A program made the translations under genes and the position numbers. A stretch of 64,000 nucleotides of DNA, taken from contig JADWQD010000012.1 in assembly GCA_016110215.1 (NCBI GenBank), positions 1-64,000 of the forward strand, written 5' to 3'. Shown piece after piece: positions 1 through 11,416 of the stretch. Source of the DNA: Capronia americana (lineage: Eukaryota; Ascomycota; Eurotiomycetes; Chaetothyriales; Herpotrichiellaceae). The stretch's first letter is position 1. Each line of letters starts with the position of its first letter. The notes under the pieces were generated by a model, which was not told the origin of the DNA, did not search any database, and saw only the letters and a program-made list of their open reading frames with translations.

Positions 1-383
1 GCTGTTGGGGATGCAGCTGTGAACAGGTTTTGGTGGGGGTGACGTAAGGTGTGCCACTAATTTTGTCACCTGGCTCGATATGTACCATATCCTACCGGGC
101 CGAGGTTCGTGTCGGCATCATCAGCCCCCTCACTCCGGAGTGTCCCTGCACCGTACACAATACACCGTTATTGTGGAGGTGAGGTAACCAACGTCGTTAC
201 CTTATTACTGTATTACCTTCCCTTGGGTCGTGAGAGTCATATCAAGACGACGACCAGTAGTAACTCCTGCCCCACGCACGCACCGAGCACAGGAACGTTG
301 TTTAGCCACACCTACGCTCATACACACGCGCAGAGAGACAAAGACAGACCTAGGACCCAGGACCTAGAGACGCACCATCCACA
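1..383. other. Upstream region of the SDR gene
   Basis: No coding region is supported here. It is the 5' flank of the short-chain dehydrogenase that starts at 384, and the start codon lies in a CAC/ACA-rich context. The small open frame beginning at 109 has no recognisable protein features. Confidence 0.5.
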
Positions 384-1619
384 ATGACGACCACGACAAC
401 AACAACCACTGCCGACCTCCGGGCCCAAAATCTCTTCAGATTCGACCACCACATCGCGCTCATCACCGGCGGAGCGTCCGGCCTAGGCGAGATGGCCGCC
501 CAGGCCTTCGTCCAGAACGGCGCCAAGGTCTTCATCGCCAGCCGCAAGGAGACCGAGCTGAAGAGCGTGACCCAGAGGCTGAACGCCCTCGGACCCGGCA
601 CGTGCGAGTACATCGTCGCGGATCTGAAGGACAAAGCGGGCTGCGAGCGACTAGCCGCCGAGGTCAAGAAGCGGACGGACGTGCTGACCGTGTTGGTCAA
701 TAATTCGGGGGCTACGTGGTGAGTTGAATAGTGTCGGCATGATACTGCACTACACTTCAATGCATTCATTACTCACAAGTCTCACGCCACCAGGGGAGCA
801 CCGGCCGACGACTTCCCCGAGCACGGCTGGGACAAGATCATGGCGCTGAACGTCAAGGCGATTTTCTACCTGACTATTGCGTGAGTGATGAAGAACTCTG
901 TGTCGCGAGACCGCGAGTTGAAAACAACAAAACGCTAACACACAGCCGCGGAAGGCTGGTGCCGCTTCTCGAGAAGGGCGCGGCAGCGGACGTGAACCAG
1001 CCCTCACGGGTCATCAATATATCGTCCATGGCAGGGCTTTTGACGACCGATCCCACTGTCACCGAGGAAGGCGGTCTCTCGGTCGTAGGGCACGGGGCCT
1101 ACAGCTGTATGTTATGCGACGATCCTGCTTGCATGGCTGATTTTGGTCGAGATCAAAACGAGGCAATACTGTCTGGCTGAGCTGACACTGTTTGTTGCGT
1201 TTTCTTATTTAGATGGTCCCTCGAAAGCAGCGTGCATTCAGCTCTCCCGACAACAGGCGTCGCAGTTCGCCCCACGGAATATCTTGGTTAATTGCATTTG
1301 TCCGTAAGTCGACGCCCCGGGATGCAGATGCAGGTCGAGCACTGTGCGAATGTGAAATGCGAATGCGAGGGCTAATACTTTGGCGGTCATCAGCGGCTTG
1401 TTCCCGTCGAGAATGTCGAGTTTCGGCATCCAACGGGGTCTCGACTTCTTTCTGAGCTCGCAGCCCACGGGCAAGATAGGGACGCCTGAAGATTTCGCGG
1501 GGCTGGTGTTATACCTCTGCAGCCGCGGGGCGGGTCACGTCACGGGGAATGTGATTGAGATTGATGGGGGGAGCATGCGCAGTGGCTGGAGACGTAAGGC
1601 GAAGAGGTCAAAGATGTGA
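384..1619 (+). CDS. Short-chain dehydrogenase/reductase (RhlG/FabG-like), five exons
   Basis: Exons 384-718, 794-880, 946-1106, 1213-1303 and 1394-1619 join in phase into 299 residues. The protein is a classical NAD(P)-dependent SDR. The nucleotide-binding motif TGGASGLG is at residues 28-35, NNSG is near 106-109, the active-site serine block reads NISSMAG, and the catalytic YGPSK (Tyr195, Lys199) is created exactly at the exon 3/4 junction, which supports that intron strongly. PGLFPSRM and the DGG near the C-terminus are typical of fungal SDRs related to 3-oxoacyl-ACP reductase/RhlG. The N-terminus has eight consecutive threonines from an ACN simple repeat. The C-terminus is a basic stretch ending SKM, which fits a type 1 peroxisomal signal. 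It converges on the permease gene. The substrate cannot be assigned; alcohol/ketone reduction is inferred from the family. Confidence 0.88.
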
Positions 1620-1835
1620 AGGGGAAAAAAACCATGGGTTGCTGTGCTGATACACTGTATTTCAGGCAGCAGTCGGAGCGCTAATTGCATGTGGAATAAG
1701 ACTGGAATTCGATGACTGGCTGACCATCCTCCTAGCAACATCCTGATCGATCTCAGTGTACTCCGTAAGCACGTCTTCTTCATCTTGCCTGCCCTGCCTT
1801 GCCTATGGCTGGGGCCCATTCCGATATCTAGTCGC

Positions 1836-3471
1836 TCACTCGGTCTTGTTAGGCTTCTCGGGCACGGTATCGTCAAATGGTGGTGATTCCACATCCGCAC
1901 CCTCGAGAGTGCTGATTGCAATCTTGATGTCGTCGACGTCCCCAATCGGCGGTCCGGTGAAGTGTTTTCTAGCGTACACGACATACCAGAAGATGCTGAC
2001 CAGCGCAAAGAAGGTGAAGACGACGCTGGCGTAGTTCATGGTCGTCGGGGTGACGGGGAGTGCTGTCGGCATGCAAAAAAGAACTGTTGCCAGGCTGACC
2101 CAGAGCACGGTGATGATGTTGATCGCGTAACCGAATCGGCCTAGAGAAAAGGATGAATTCTTAACCATATTTCTGCCCCGGATAACGGATACGGCAATGG
2201 GCACGGCGTAGGAAGCGCCCAGGCAGATCGTGGCCACGCCGGTGAAGGAGTTGAAAGCCGCCGAGGAGCCAAGGTAGATGAGGGCCAAGAGTGCATCAAT
2301 GACGGTAGAAAGGAGAATGGCGTACAAGGGGACGTCGAGACGCTTGTTGACCGTCCGCCAGATCTGGTGCCCTGGTACAGCGCCATCGCGAGCGAAGGCC
2401 CAGAGGCAGCGGCTCGATGCTGTCAAAGCGCCAATCCCGGCGAACATCCAGACTCCAAGCAGGAGGAAGAGCAGACCAAAGCCACCACCGGCCGAGCCAG
2501 TCACGATCTTGAAGAGCAGCCCGATCGGCTGTCCATTCTTGACTGCAAGAAGAAGCTCGACGGGAGGAAGGACGAAGAGGATAGGGAGCAGGTACACAAT
2601 GCCTGTGATGCCTGCACCGACAACAGAGAACACTATCGCCTTCGGAACTTCGAGATGCGGATTTTGGACCTCCTCGCACATTGCAGCGACCATCCCATAG
2701 CCTGTCAAGGTGTATGCAGCCTGGAGCAGGCCCACAAAGAACGCCCAGCCCGACGGCCATCCACTCGCCGAGGCGTCATAGTGTCCAAACACGTATGGGC
2801 CGGTATTCTTGTGGTCGGACATTGCCAGCACCACGATGAGGATGATGATGACCGTGCCGGCGATCCAGTACATGGCGAGCTTGTTGATGAAGTCAAGGTA
2901 ACGGGAGCAAAACGTGTTGACCAAAGCGTGGAGTAGCATGACAGCCCAAAACATCAGGACGGTCTGCCACGCGTTCGGGACATACGACTCGTCCCAAAGC
3001 GTGATTGCCGACAAAATCATCTGGGCACCTGAGAAATTAATCGACAGGGTGACGGTCCAGTTGCCGACCAGTGTAAGCCATCCATCAACAAACGATACAG
3101 CTGGTGCCCACTCCGGAGTCGCCAGAATGGCCGACCAGTAGTAGACGCCGCCTGAGGTGGGATAGACCGCGCAGATCTCAGCCAGCGACGCCGCGATCGC
3201 AATCGAGATGAGCGTGACAATCACCCAGCCCCAAAGTATGGTAACGCATTGGCCATCGATGAGCGCGAGGGAGAGAGTGGCGGACAGACCGAACGGCGTG
3301 GCAATGATGGCCATAGACCTAGACGATGAAAACAATCAGCAGGCGTCTTCGGTCTCTCGAGAGGGCAGCGACATACAAGCCCATGACACTCAGCATACTC
3401 AGGTTACGAGGCAGCTCCGCCTTGTAGCCGAGCCTCGCCAGAGCGGCGTCTGCATTGGCATTTTGTCCCAT
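1836..3471 (-). CDS. Amino-acid/GABA-type permease (APC superfamily)
   Basis: Exons 3377-3471 and 1836-3318 (intron 3319-3376, GTATGT...CTAG) give 525 residues. The junction rebuilds the conserved N-terminal block LSMLSVMGLSMAIIATP. About 12 hydrophobic segments are visible, and the region after the first segment (PTSGGVYYW) is typical of fungal GABA/choline/amino-acid permeases of the Uga4/Hnm1 type. The charged C-terminal tail is probably cytosolic. It is transcribed divergently from the nitrilase gene across about 760 bp, so shared control is plausible: uptake of an amino acid or amine, with the nitrilase acting on a related nitrogen source. The start at 3471 is the first methionine before the conserved ALARLGYKAELPRN stretch. 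Plasma-membrane location and family are well supported; substrate is not. Confidence 0.9.
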
Positions 3472-4229
3472 TTCCAGCACTGTCCTTGGGAGATTCGCAG
3501 TAATTTTTATGTTTTTGTCTAGAATAGGAGGACGCGACAGGAAGCACTGTAAGAAGATCAAAGGCTCTCGCGTCGAGGCAACTCATGCTGATATATGTTC
3601 CCTCATCGACCACAGTACGCAAACACTAGCTCACTCCAGGTTCATTCATGGCAACCACATGGGCGGGAGACGGGATACTTTGGAGATCGCAAAGTCTTGC
3701 ATCGTTTGTCCTAGAAGCATCGCCGAAACCGTGTCTGGAAGTAAAGCAAACGAGGTTGCGCAGTGGCGCTGACAGGGGAGTGTTCCAGCAATGAACATGA
3801 TTGGCTGAAAAGTTGGGGAAGGAGTTTGCGATCAATGGCTAACTTGAAGCAGGACCTGATGCTGAAGGGCCGCAGGCTGACAGATAGCGCGGTCTTGCCG
3901 TTAGACCACCGGTAGGGCTTGATCGGACATCTGATTGGTTGCATGCGCATTGTTTCAAGCTCCGGATGTGACTCGATAAGGCAAGACTGTGGAAGCACAA
4001 GGAGAAGGCTCACCTGAAAAAGGCTCCGAGGCACTGGTAGGGTCAGTGGGTATATCTCACGAGAAGAACGGCAGGACTTTGCGATCTGCCAATCATGTGG
4101 ACGTGAATCACGTCCTCATAACTTCGCGCATATCCTCATTTAACCCATTAGAAGTTCCAGCAAGCGTCGCGTACATTTCGTCGATCTGCTGCTCTTCTGC
4201 CCGCCGATTGACATTCTTGATTCTGAACC
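3472..4229. promoter_or_regulatory. Divergent intergenic region between permease and nitrilase
   Basis: No gene is supported in these 758 bp. It lies between the start codons of two divergently transcribed genes and should hold both promoters. I saw no repeat or RNA gene. Confidence 0.45.
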
Positions 4230-5295
4230 ATGCAGAAAGTGCGTGTTGGCGCCGTTCAGGCTGAACCTGGCTGGCTGGATCTGGAAGGAAGCGTGAACAA
4301 GACGATCGCACTCATTGGTAAAGCCGCCGAAGAAGGCGTGAACGTCCTCGGTTTCCCTGAGGTGTGGATCCCAGGATATCCGTGGTCAGTCTCATCCTCG
4401 CACCTACGAGCAACTGCTGATTGTCGAAGGTCATTATGGACAAAGAGTGTCCTGGAGAACACGGAAATGGTCCATCAATATATGGCGAACTCCCTTAGAC
4501 GAGACTCACCAGAGATGAAGAGGATCCAGGAAGCGGTCAAGGATGCAGGGATGTTTGTCGTCCTCGGCTATAGCGAGCGCGACGGTGCCAGCCTGTACAT
4601 GGGTCAATCCTTCATATCCCCAGATGGAGAAATCGTCCACCACCGCCGCAAGATCAAGCCCACGCATGTGGAACGAACACTTTGGGGCGAGGGTCAGGCC
4701 GAATCGCTGAAGACGGTTGTGGACACTCCTTTCGGGAAAGTCGGCGGCTTGAACTGCTGGGAGCACCTCCAGCCCCTGCTGCGATATTACGAATATGCGC
4801 AAGGAGTGCAGATCCATATCGCTAGCTGGCCGGCCGAGTTTTGCATGCCGGATCCGAAAGAGTTGGCGTGGCAATACCACGAGACGGGAGAGGCAAGCTA
4901 CCGCGCAAGCCAGTTCATGGCCATCGAAGGCCAGACGTTCGTTGTTGTCGCTTCGCAAATCCTGACGGAGAAAAACATCGAGAAAAACAATCTGATAGCC
5001 AAAGCTCCGATCAAGACGGTGAGTCCAGGCCTAGCTCGGGGTGAATTATAGAAGGTGCTAACAGCCAGTGCAGCCGGGCGGCGGGTTCTCGATGATTTTT
5101 GGTCCTGATGGCAAACCGCTTGTCGAACCCTTCGAGGATGGCGAGGAGGGCATTCTGGTGGCAGAGATTGATCTCCGTGAAATCGACAGGGCAAAGGCGT
5201 TCATTGATACAGTAGGCCATTATGCCAGGCCGGACTTGTTGAGCTTGTTGGTCAACCCGTCGGTGGACACGCACATCACTGTCATGAAGAAGTGA
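4230..5295 (+). CDS. Nitrilase (carbon-nitrogen hydrolase family)
   Basis: Exons 4230-4384, 4430-5018 and 5074-5295 give 321 residues. The enzyme hydrolyses nitriles to carboxylate and ammonia using a Glu-Lys-Cys triad: Glu44 in GFPEVWIPGYPW, a lysine in RRKIKPTHVER (about residue 126) and Cys161 in GGLNCWEH. PGGGFSMIFGPDG near the end is also typical of fungal nitrilases and cyanide hydratases. The first intron, 4385-4429, is only 45 nt and a multiple of three without a stop. Removing it restores PWSLWTKS, the usual block, and the intron has a CTGAT branch-like site; retained, it would insert 15 residues. A divergent amino-acid permease and a Zn2Cys6 regulator flank it, suggesting an inducible nitrogen-source module. 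A cyanide hydratase is the main alternative, but aliphatic/aromatic nitrilase fits the motif wording better. Confidence 0.9.
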
Positions 5296-5752
5296 ACGGC
5301 GGTTGATGGAAGAATTACGAGTAGAGACTGACTTAATTATTCCATCTGTCCTCCTCGAGTTGCGGCCTGGGGGTTGCCCAAGCCGGACTTTAGCGCCAGG
5401 CACGCCCCTTAAGACTTAACTAGGCCCCAGACCAAACCGCTTGGCACTGCCTGGAAAGGTGCTAAGCTTCTCTCCGAGCCCCGCCTGGGGAGAGAGGAAG
5501 GGCACCACGACGCTCCGTAATAGTGGACATCCAATTGGAACGTGAGTTCTCCGTATTCACTTATCACACTGCGTAGCCCTGCTTAACAACTTCATAATCA
5601 GCTCCTTATCTGAAGTACATCGCAACGAGCTCGCCAACTTTCTCGGCGTAAGAGGTCTCTCCAGGCGCTCATATCACCAAGACACTCTCCCTGTTTCTCA
5701 GCCACTGAAGGCTGTTCGTTGATGTCTAGTCTCGTTTCCGGCGGCGACGACG
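5296..5752. other. Intergenic, nitrilase to Zn2Cys6 regulator
   Basis: No coding or RNA gene is seen. It should contain the nitrilase 3' end and the promoter of the downstream regulator, which is on the same strand. Confidence 0.4.
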
Positions 5753-7406
5753 ATGATGATGGAGGTGACTGTGCCAAAAGCCAGGAAATCGTGCTGGACA
5801 TGTAGAGGTGGGTATATCTGACGCAGCCGCCATATAGCAACAGTCTGACGGTAGAGCAGATCGAAAGATAGGATGCGACAAGACGTTGCCGGAGTGCAAC
5901 AATTGCAGCCGGACTAAGAGGCGATGCGGAGGGTTCGGCATCAAACTGATATGGCCGGATCAGCATGACGGACGCCGCAGACAAGTTCCTCTGGCCATGC
6001 AACATCAGCAGAGGCATAGCCGGTCCATGATCCACAACGACGACAGATCTCTGCAATTCCTCAACTCCGGCGTCCAAGACCTGGCACTTGCGCGAAGTTA
6101 TCCCCGGCGCTCACGTCCAAGAGTAAAGCCTGTGTACAGGCTTACAGCATGGAGTCTGTCCATGTATCCGTGTTCCAACTTCGCCGAGGGCGACGTCAAC
6201 CTGCTTTCCTATTGTGAGTAGAGAAAATGCGATACACCACCTGCATGGTGCCGCTGACGCCCCTTGAAGATGAGACAAAGCTTGCCCGAATCATAACCAC
6301 CGTCGACGATGCCCAGAATGGCTTCCGCAGAGAGATCTTGCCTATGGCACTGACCCAGCAGTCTGCGGCGGCCAGTGGTCTGATGGAAGCCCTCCTTGCA
6401 GTATCAGCTCTTCATCTTGGGGGTTACGCGACGGCACTGAAACACAAGACACGAGCGATTCAACTCTTACATAGGTCTCTGAGCTCGTTAGAACCATGTG
6501 ATCTGAGCACCGCTCTGGCCGCCTCAATGCTGCTTTGCGTGTATGGTGTATTCGATGTTGTTAATAGCGACTGGTTGGTACATCTCCGAGGTGCCAAAGG
6601 TCTCCTGAGGCAACAAACGAAAACAGGGATCCCTGATGACATTGTGACGCCATTCATGAGGACTTGGGTCTTATACCATGATGTACTGGCCGATTTCGCA
6701 CAACAGGGTCATGACATAGGGATGGGAAACGAGCAGGCGGCTCATATTCCACCATGGTCCTATGATAAGACTACTGTTCGTCAACAGGCTAGGATCCATA
6801 TTGCATTAAGCTAACATGTGATTCTAGGTTGTTGGGTCTCTTGGATGCTCCGAAGAGTTGATGCAACTCATCTCCTGCATCAACAAGTTGTGCGACCAAT
6901 GCGTTTTCGAGGGCGAACTCATATCAGAGCTGGAGAAGCGATTGCATGGGCTGTCCCAGAACATCGAAGTCCGAGTGGAGCAACCGAGCGAATCATCCGA
7001 CCATCGTGTCGATAAGCCTCGAATTCGACGAACAGCAGAGTTCTACCATTTGGCTGCATTGATATACTTCAAGCGCCAGATCCGGCAATGTCCAACGGAT
7101 TCGCCAATTATTCAATCCCTCGTTCTGACTGCCTTGGGGTTGGTCTCGGAGATGGAAGTCTGCACAAGTCCTTGGCCAATGTTTGTGGTGGCGTGTGAGG
7201 TGCTCAATGATGCTCAGAGGCTGCAAGTCCTCGAAGTCCTGACTAAAATGGAGAGTCAGAGGCGGATGGGCAACATAAGCGTCACCAAATTGATTGTCGA
7301 ATCGCTCTGGAAGCAGCAAGATCTTGGACTAAGGGAGGATGAGAGAGCAAGATTGGAATGGAGGGAGATTGCCGATATGAGAGACTTGAGTCCTTCTTTC
7401 ATCTGA
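5753..7406 (+). CDS. Zn(II)2Cys6 transcription factor next to nitrilase
   Basis: Exons 5753-5807, 5860-6213, 6270-6775 and 6828-7406 give 497 residues. The first intron splits the zinc cluster; splicing yields Cys14-x2-Cys17-x6-Cys24-x6-Cys31-x2-Cys34-x6-Cys41, the exact binuclear cluster spacing. The second junction creates LLSYYETKLARI, followed by a fungal-specific transcription factor domain of the Fungal_trans_2 type (ALHLGGYATALKHKT, LLCVYGVFDV, later GCSEELMQLI). The third intron (6776-6827) uses a GTTCGT donor and is the least certain; phase is preserved and it removes a stop. Another gene here also uses GTTCGT. It is probably a nuclear regulator. Its position just downstream of the nitrilase suggests local control, which is inference. 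Confidence 0.85.
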
Positions 7407-9248
7407 GGTGCTCAGTCTGATCGCGACTGCCGTGGTGGTTGAGCAACTCCGGCACAGCTTTATATGCGCATGTCACTTAGAGCTCCTTTCCTGAGCCGCC
7501 ACAACGGGCTGGATAACATGGTCGGATCCATGAAAGACCAGACTACCGGACGCCTATCCCACCACATGCGACTTGGATGGCTCATCGACCGCAGTTCGTC
7601 CGTTGCTGAAGAAGGCGCAAAGCACGGCTCACTCCTTTGCAATGTCGCAGAATCTTTATCAGGTTTGCTTCATCCACTCCCGCCCAATGCCACAATATCG
7701 CTAAAAGAATGAGGAGCCGGATCGTCCCTACCGACACTGATACCCATATACGATATCTGTTCTGTATTGGTGCACCGCATATGAGCAGTGCTCGAGCCAC
7801 TGGGCCGGTTGTTCTCACCTCTCGATGAGCTTGGTTTCGCCAGGACCATCTGCAAAGGGCCGATGGAGGAATTTCCCACAGTACGAATCAGGAGGGCCTC
7901 CAAGCAGCACTTTTCAGCGAAAATTCCTGATCTTCCTGAGCAGGTTCTGGCTTGGTCTTTCCAGCATATCCATGCATTGTGCTGGATCTTCCAGCCGCTA
8001 TAGCGGTACCTCGAATACATGCATCAATCCGAAATTGGGGATCGTCAAAACTGTCCTAGAGACTGCTGTCATTGCAGGGAATGGCTTGACTGAAGCCGAA
8101 CAGGTTGACCGGCCCTCACATGCTTCGATCGACTTGAAATAGTATCGGATGTGTGGCCATGCTTTATCCCTCCTGTATTCTGATATCTCACTCTGGGCCA
8201 TCGGTCTGGCACCGAGTCTGGCAGCCAGCATGCGAGGTGTGTCCCTGCCCAGTGTCTCCTTTGTATCAGACTTACTAATGGATGTCAAGGTTATCTGGAG
8301 CATCTTGAAATGTTGCCGGTCCATTATTTGCAAGGCTGTGTGGGCATGAGGAGTGTGGAAGGTCCGCAGTGTTGCCTCGTTGAACGTTGGCTCATTCCCG
8401 GTGTGATGGAGGCTTCCAATGTTCTTAATAAGACAGGTACTGCTTTCTGGGACCCTTGTAACGCGGTCGAGAGTGTTTAACTACCACAACAGGAAGGCTG
8501 TTGCCTTGGCTATACAATAATGAACGGTGTGATCCTCTGTGCGATGCACACGTATTCGCACGGCGTGGTCATGGCATGTGGTAGGCCTCGTTACCCATTC
8601 CCGATTCCCCAACCAACTGATATCCCCTGAATGTTGAGTAAGTTGCTGCAGGATCACATTGATGAGTGAAAACTGTGTCAAGTCACATTGGAGCTCTTTA
8701 CCACCCTAGGTTTGATATCCTGGCAGGAGTCTGCTGAATCCTGAGTTCTAAAACACCCAATTTCTCGAATCAATGTACTACTGGTGAACATCTGGTCGGC
8801 TGGAGATCGGCATGACAACCTATCGCTTTGGAGCACGGAGGGATGGCAAGCCCGAAATTCATTATTGGCATGTCATAGTCGTTGTCATGCAAGACAGTCC
8901 CTCTCGTCAAACAGCCTTACGCTTGGCCTGCAGAAATCAATCCCTCCCAGAAGCACATACTTTAGTTTCAATTCCAGTTCGGCGTGGTTTATCCATGGAT
9001 TTTGCTCTGAATGAGATGGAGCTCAACAAAAAATCAATGCTATTCGAATTGACATCGACAAACCCGGAGTTGCGACGATGTCATTCGAGGGGAAAGATCC
9101 AGATGCTGGTGTGCGATTGAAAAGGAAACAAGAAGATAGTCTGGTCGTCAGTATATTCAATGTATATTCATCGTAAAAGAGGTCGACGCAATACGCCATA
9201 GCCAGGAGTGCTTCATCTCCGGTGCGCCTGCCGTATCCAGAGATTCGC
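7407..9248. other. 1.8-kb stretch without an assignable gene
   Basis: Several overlapping frames of about 100-116 codons occur (minus 7670-8020 and 7998-8333, plus 8812-9120), but none has a domain, a consistent splice chain or family motif that I recognise. It could be intergenic DNA, a lineage-specific gene, or a decayed gene. I call no gene. Confidence 0.4.
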
Positions 9249-10451
9249 TTATCCAAACGCTTTCAAGAATAGCCATAAACCAGCACTGCTAAGGAGCGGG
9301 ATTGTCAAATTATCATCCCAGCCCCATAGATCGATGAACTCGGAGACGCTCGCAATAAAGCCCGTGCATATGCTCATGGTTGCAAGTGCTGCGTTGCCGA
9401 CGATAACGCCTTGATGCGGTTGCCAACCCAGGAGCGCTTTTACGCTGGCGGGCAGGGAAAGCCTATTCTGAAACATCAAAGGGTTGATTGGGTCGTCAGG
9501 GAAGGGACCTGTTCTCGGTGCGAGGTATCCCCAGAAGAAAACCGCGGTGAGGGCGCCCACGAGAAAGGCGGCGAGCGAGCCTGCCAGAGACTTGCCCTTG
9601 CGTAGACGAATAGTGTAGCGTCCGTATAACCGTCCAAAGGTGCTGGCGGCCGTATCACACCAGGACAAGAGTAAGATGGAGACGACGCCAATATCCTTGG
9701 GATAGAATCTCAGGGCACCGTACGCTCCAACCAGATACCAAATGACACCATTATATCCATCCACCTCGGTCTCCCGCATCAGTGCGCCCAAGACCTTGAT
9801 GTAGAATCTATTAAATCTTTCGGAGTGGTGTCGGAGGATATCGGTGGGGCCGATGATGGCCAGGGCGCCCAGTAACCAGGGAGTAATCGACCAGGTCTGT
9901 ACTCCTGTGACATAGAATCGGAGGGTGAAGAAGCCGATAGAGACATGGAGGGCTTTTCGGGGGATTTCGTGCTTGTGGATGAGGTTGCGGTAATGTCGGT
10001 GGAGGGGGATCAACCCAAGCGGTGACGGAGACCGAGAGAATTCGCGCCATGACTTCTTGACTCGATCGTAGGGTGATAGGTGACCGTTGGACTGAGGGTA
10101 CGGGATACTGCCATTTGTAAGAGGCTCTGACTTGGCGACGGGTTTTATCGAGGTGAGGCCGCTCATGCGTCGTCTCTTGCTGCCGGTTGCGGAGCCATTC
10201 ATGTGGGTAGTAGTGGTCACGACGGGACTCCTGGAGCGTGCCCTAGCCCGTTTCTCCAGACTTGAGTCTGACCCAGAGTCATCCTTCTCTTCATGTATGG
10301 GCTCTGGTTGCGGAGACCTCTGTCGCTGGGCCTTGGTGGCTGATCGTGTGACAGGCGCAAAATAGGAGTCTTGACGCTCGGAGGACTCGGAAGGCGTGGG
10401 AGACGGCGAGATGACTCTCGGAGTCGAAGGAATAGGATACTGATACGACAT
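9249..10451 (-). CDS. DGK1: CTP-dependent diacylglycerol kinase 1-like membrane protein
   Basis: A single exon of 400 residues from the methionine at 10451; an in-frame methionine at 10508 would add 19. The N-terminal ~150 residues are Ser/Pro/Arg rich and look disordered. The C-terminal half has several membrane segments and motifs of the yeast Dgk1/Hsd1 family: HEIPRKALHVSIGFF, GPTDILRHHSE, ETEVDGYNGVIWYL, SWCDTAASTFGR and RLRKGKSLAGSLAAF, the last being the cytidylyltransferase-like signature. These enzymes phosphorylate diacylglycerol to phosphatidate with CTP in the ER/nuclear membrane and counterbalance the Pah1 phosphatase. Length and motif order fit the family. There is no neighbour relationship of note. 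Confidence 0.86.
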   Translation of the reverse strand: MSYQYPIPSTPRVISPSPTPSESSERQDSYFAPVTRSATKAQRQRSPQPEPIHEEKDDSGSDSSLEKRARARSRSPVVTTTTHMNGSATGSKRRRMSGLTSIKPVAKSEPLTNGSIPYPQSNGHLSPYDRVKKSWREFSRSPSPLGLIPLHRHYRNLIHKHEIPRKALHVSIGFFTLRFYVTGVQTWSITPWLLGALAIIGPTDILRHHSERFNRFYIKVLGALMRETEVDGYNGVIWYLVGAYGALRFYPKDIGVVSILLLSWCDTAASTFGRLYGRYTIRLRKGKSLAGSLAAFLVGALTAVFFWGYLAPRTGPFPDDPINPLMFQNRLSLPASVKALLGWQPHQGVIVGNAALATMSICTGFIASVSEFIDLWGWDDNLTIPLLSSAGLWLFLKAFG

Positions 10452-11416
10452 CTGTACCGTGGGGTGGGTTCCGGCGAGAGTGCAGAATGATATAGTGTTG
10501 CCGGTCAATGGCAGGTGTCGGATGGATTTCGAAGCGCTCCTTTACGCAGATAACGGCGATGCGAAAATTGGTCAGAGGGGTGAAACTGGCGCCATTATGA
10601 TGCTAAGAGCAGGAACTTGGTCTGCAAAATATTCTGAGCATCCTCAAGGATTTCGGATATTTCGACAATGACGCGCGTTGGAGGTGGAACATACGGATCT
10701 TGTGCCCTGATTATTAGGTAGAAAAGCTAGAAATGGCAACAGGAATCGATATGGCTGATGATCGCACATGCAAGGATCGCTACAGTAAGCAGGCTGCCAA
10801 CGACGACGCCTAAGCCACACCTCGGTGCCTGTCCAGCCACTGACTGCGAGGGGATCACTCGGCGTTAGCTGCCATGCTCTCACTTGAAACTGCTAGGTGC
10901 CAAGATTCGCTTATCGAGCGCCGAGCATACCCTCATTTCACACCAAGGTTTGGCAGGATCCGACAATCGGATGTTCTGACTGGATACAGACTTGTTAATT
11001 GGCTTGTATGCTACTCATTAACGATGCTCCCATTATTCGACAATGCTCAGAGAGTTGCTGTTTCATCACGTAAAAACCTGCAAGCAGGTGCGCCTGAGTT
11101 TGAATTGAACTTGACTTGAAAGGTCTCTTACTTGAAGTTGACGCGCTCCTTCAGTGACGGACTCCTGACACCGCTCATTAAACGGGCGTCCTTCTCTTGC
11201 TAAGTTATACGTACCCTCTGCATATCAGCTAGTAGCTAAAGAGTCAACCCATCCCAACCCAACTGGAAGTCAGAAGTTGGACGCGGAATGGATGAACAGA
11301 TCAACAAGGCAACGGGACTATCGCGCTCTTTTCGCCAAACATACTGTACTATTTCGCTCCTCCACTCATGCTATCCGGACATTAACTTTGACCTCCTTGG
11401 CCCTGCTCGGTGAGCC
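10452..11416. other. Intergenic, Dgk1-like promoter to aldolase 3' end
   Basis: No gene or RNA is supported in these 965 bp. It contains the 5' flank of the Dgk1-like gene and the downstream region of the class II aldolase gene. Short plus-strand frames have no recognisable content. Confidence 0.4.
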
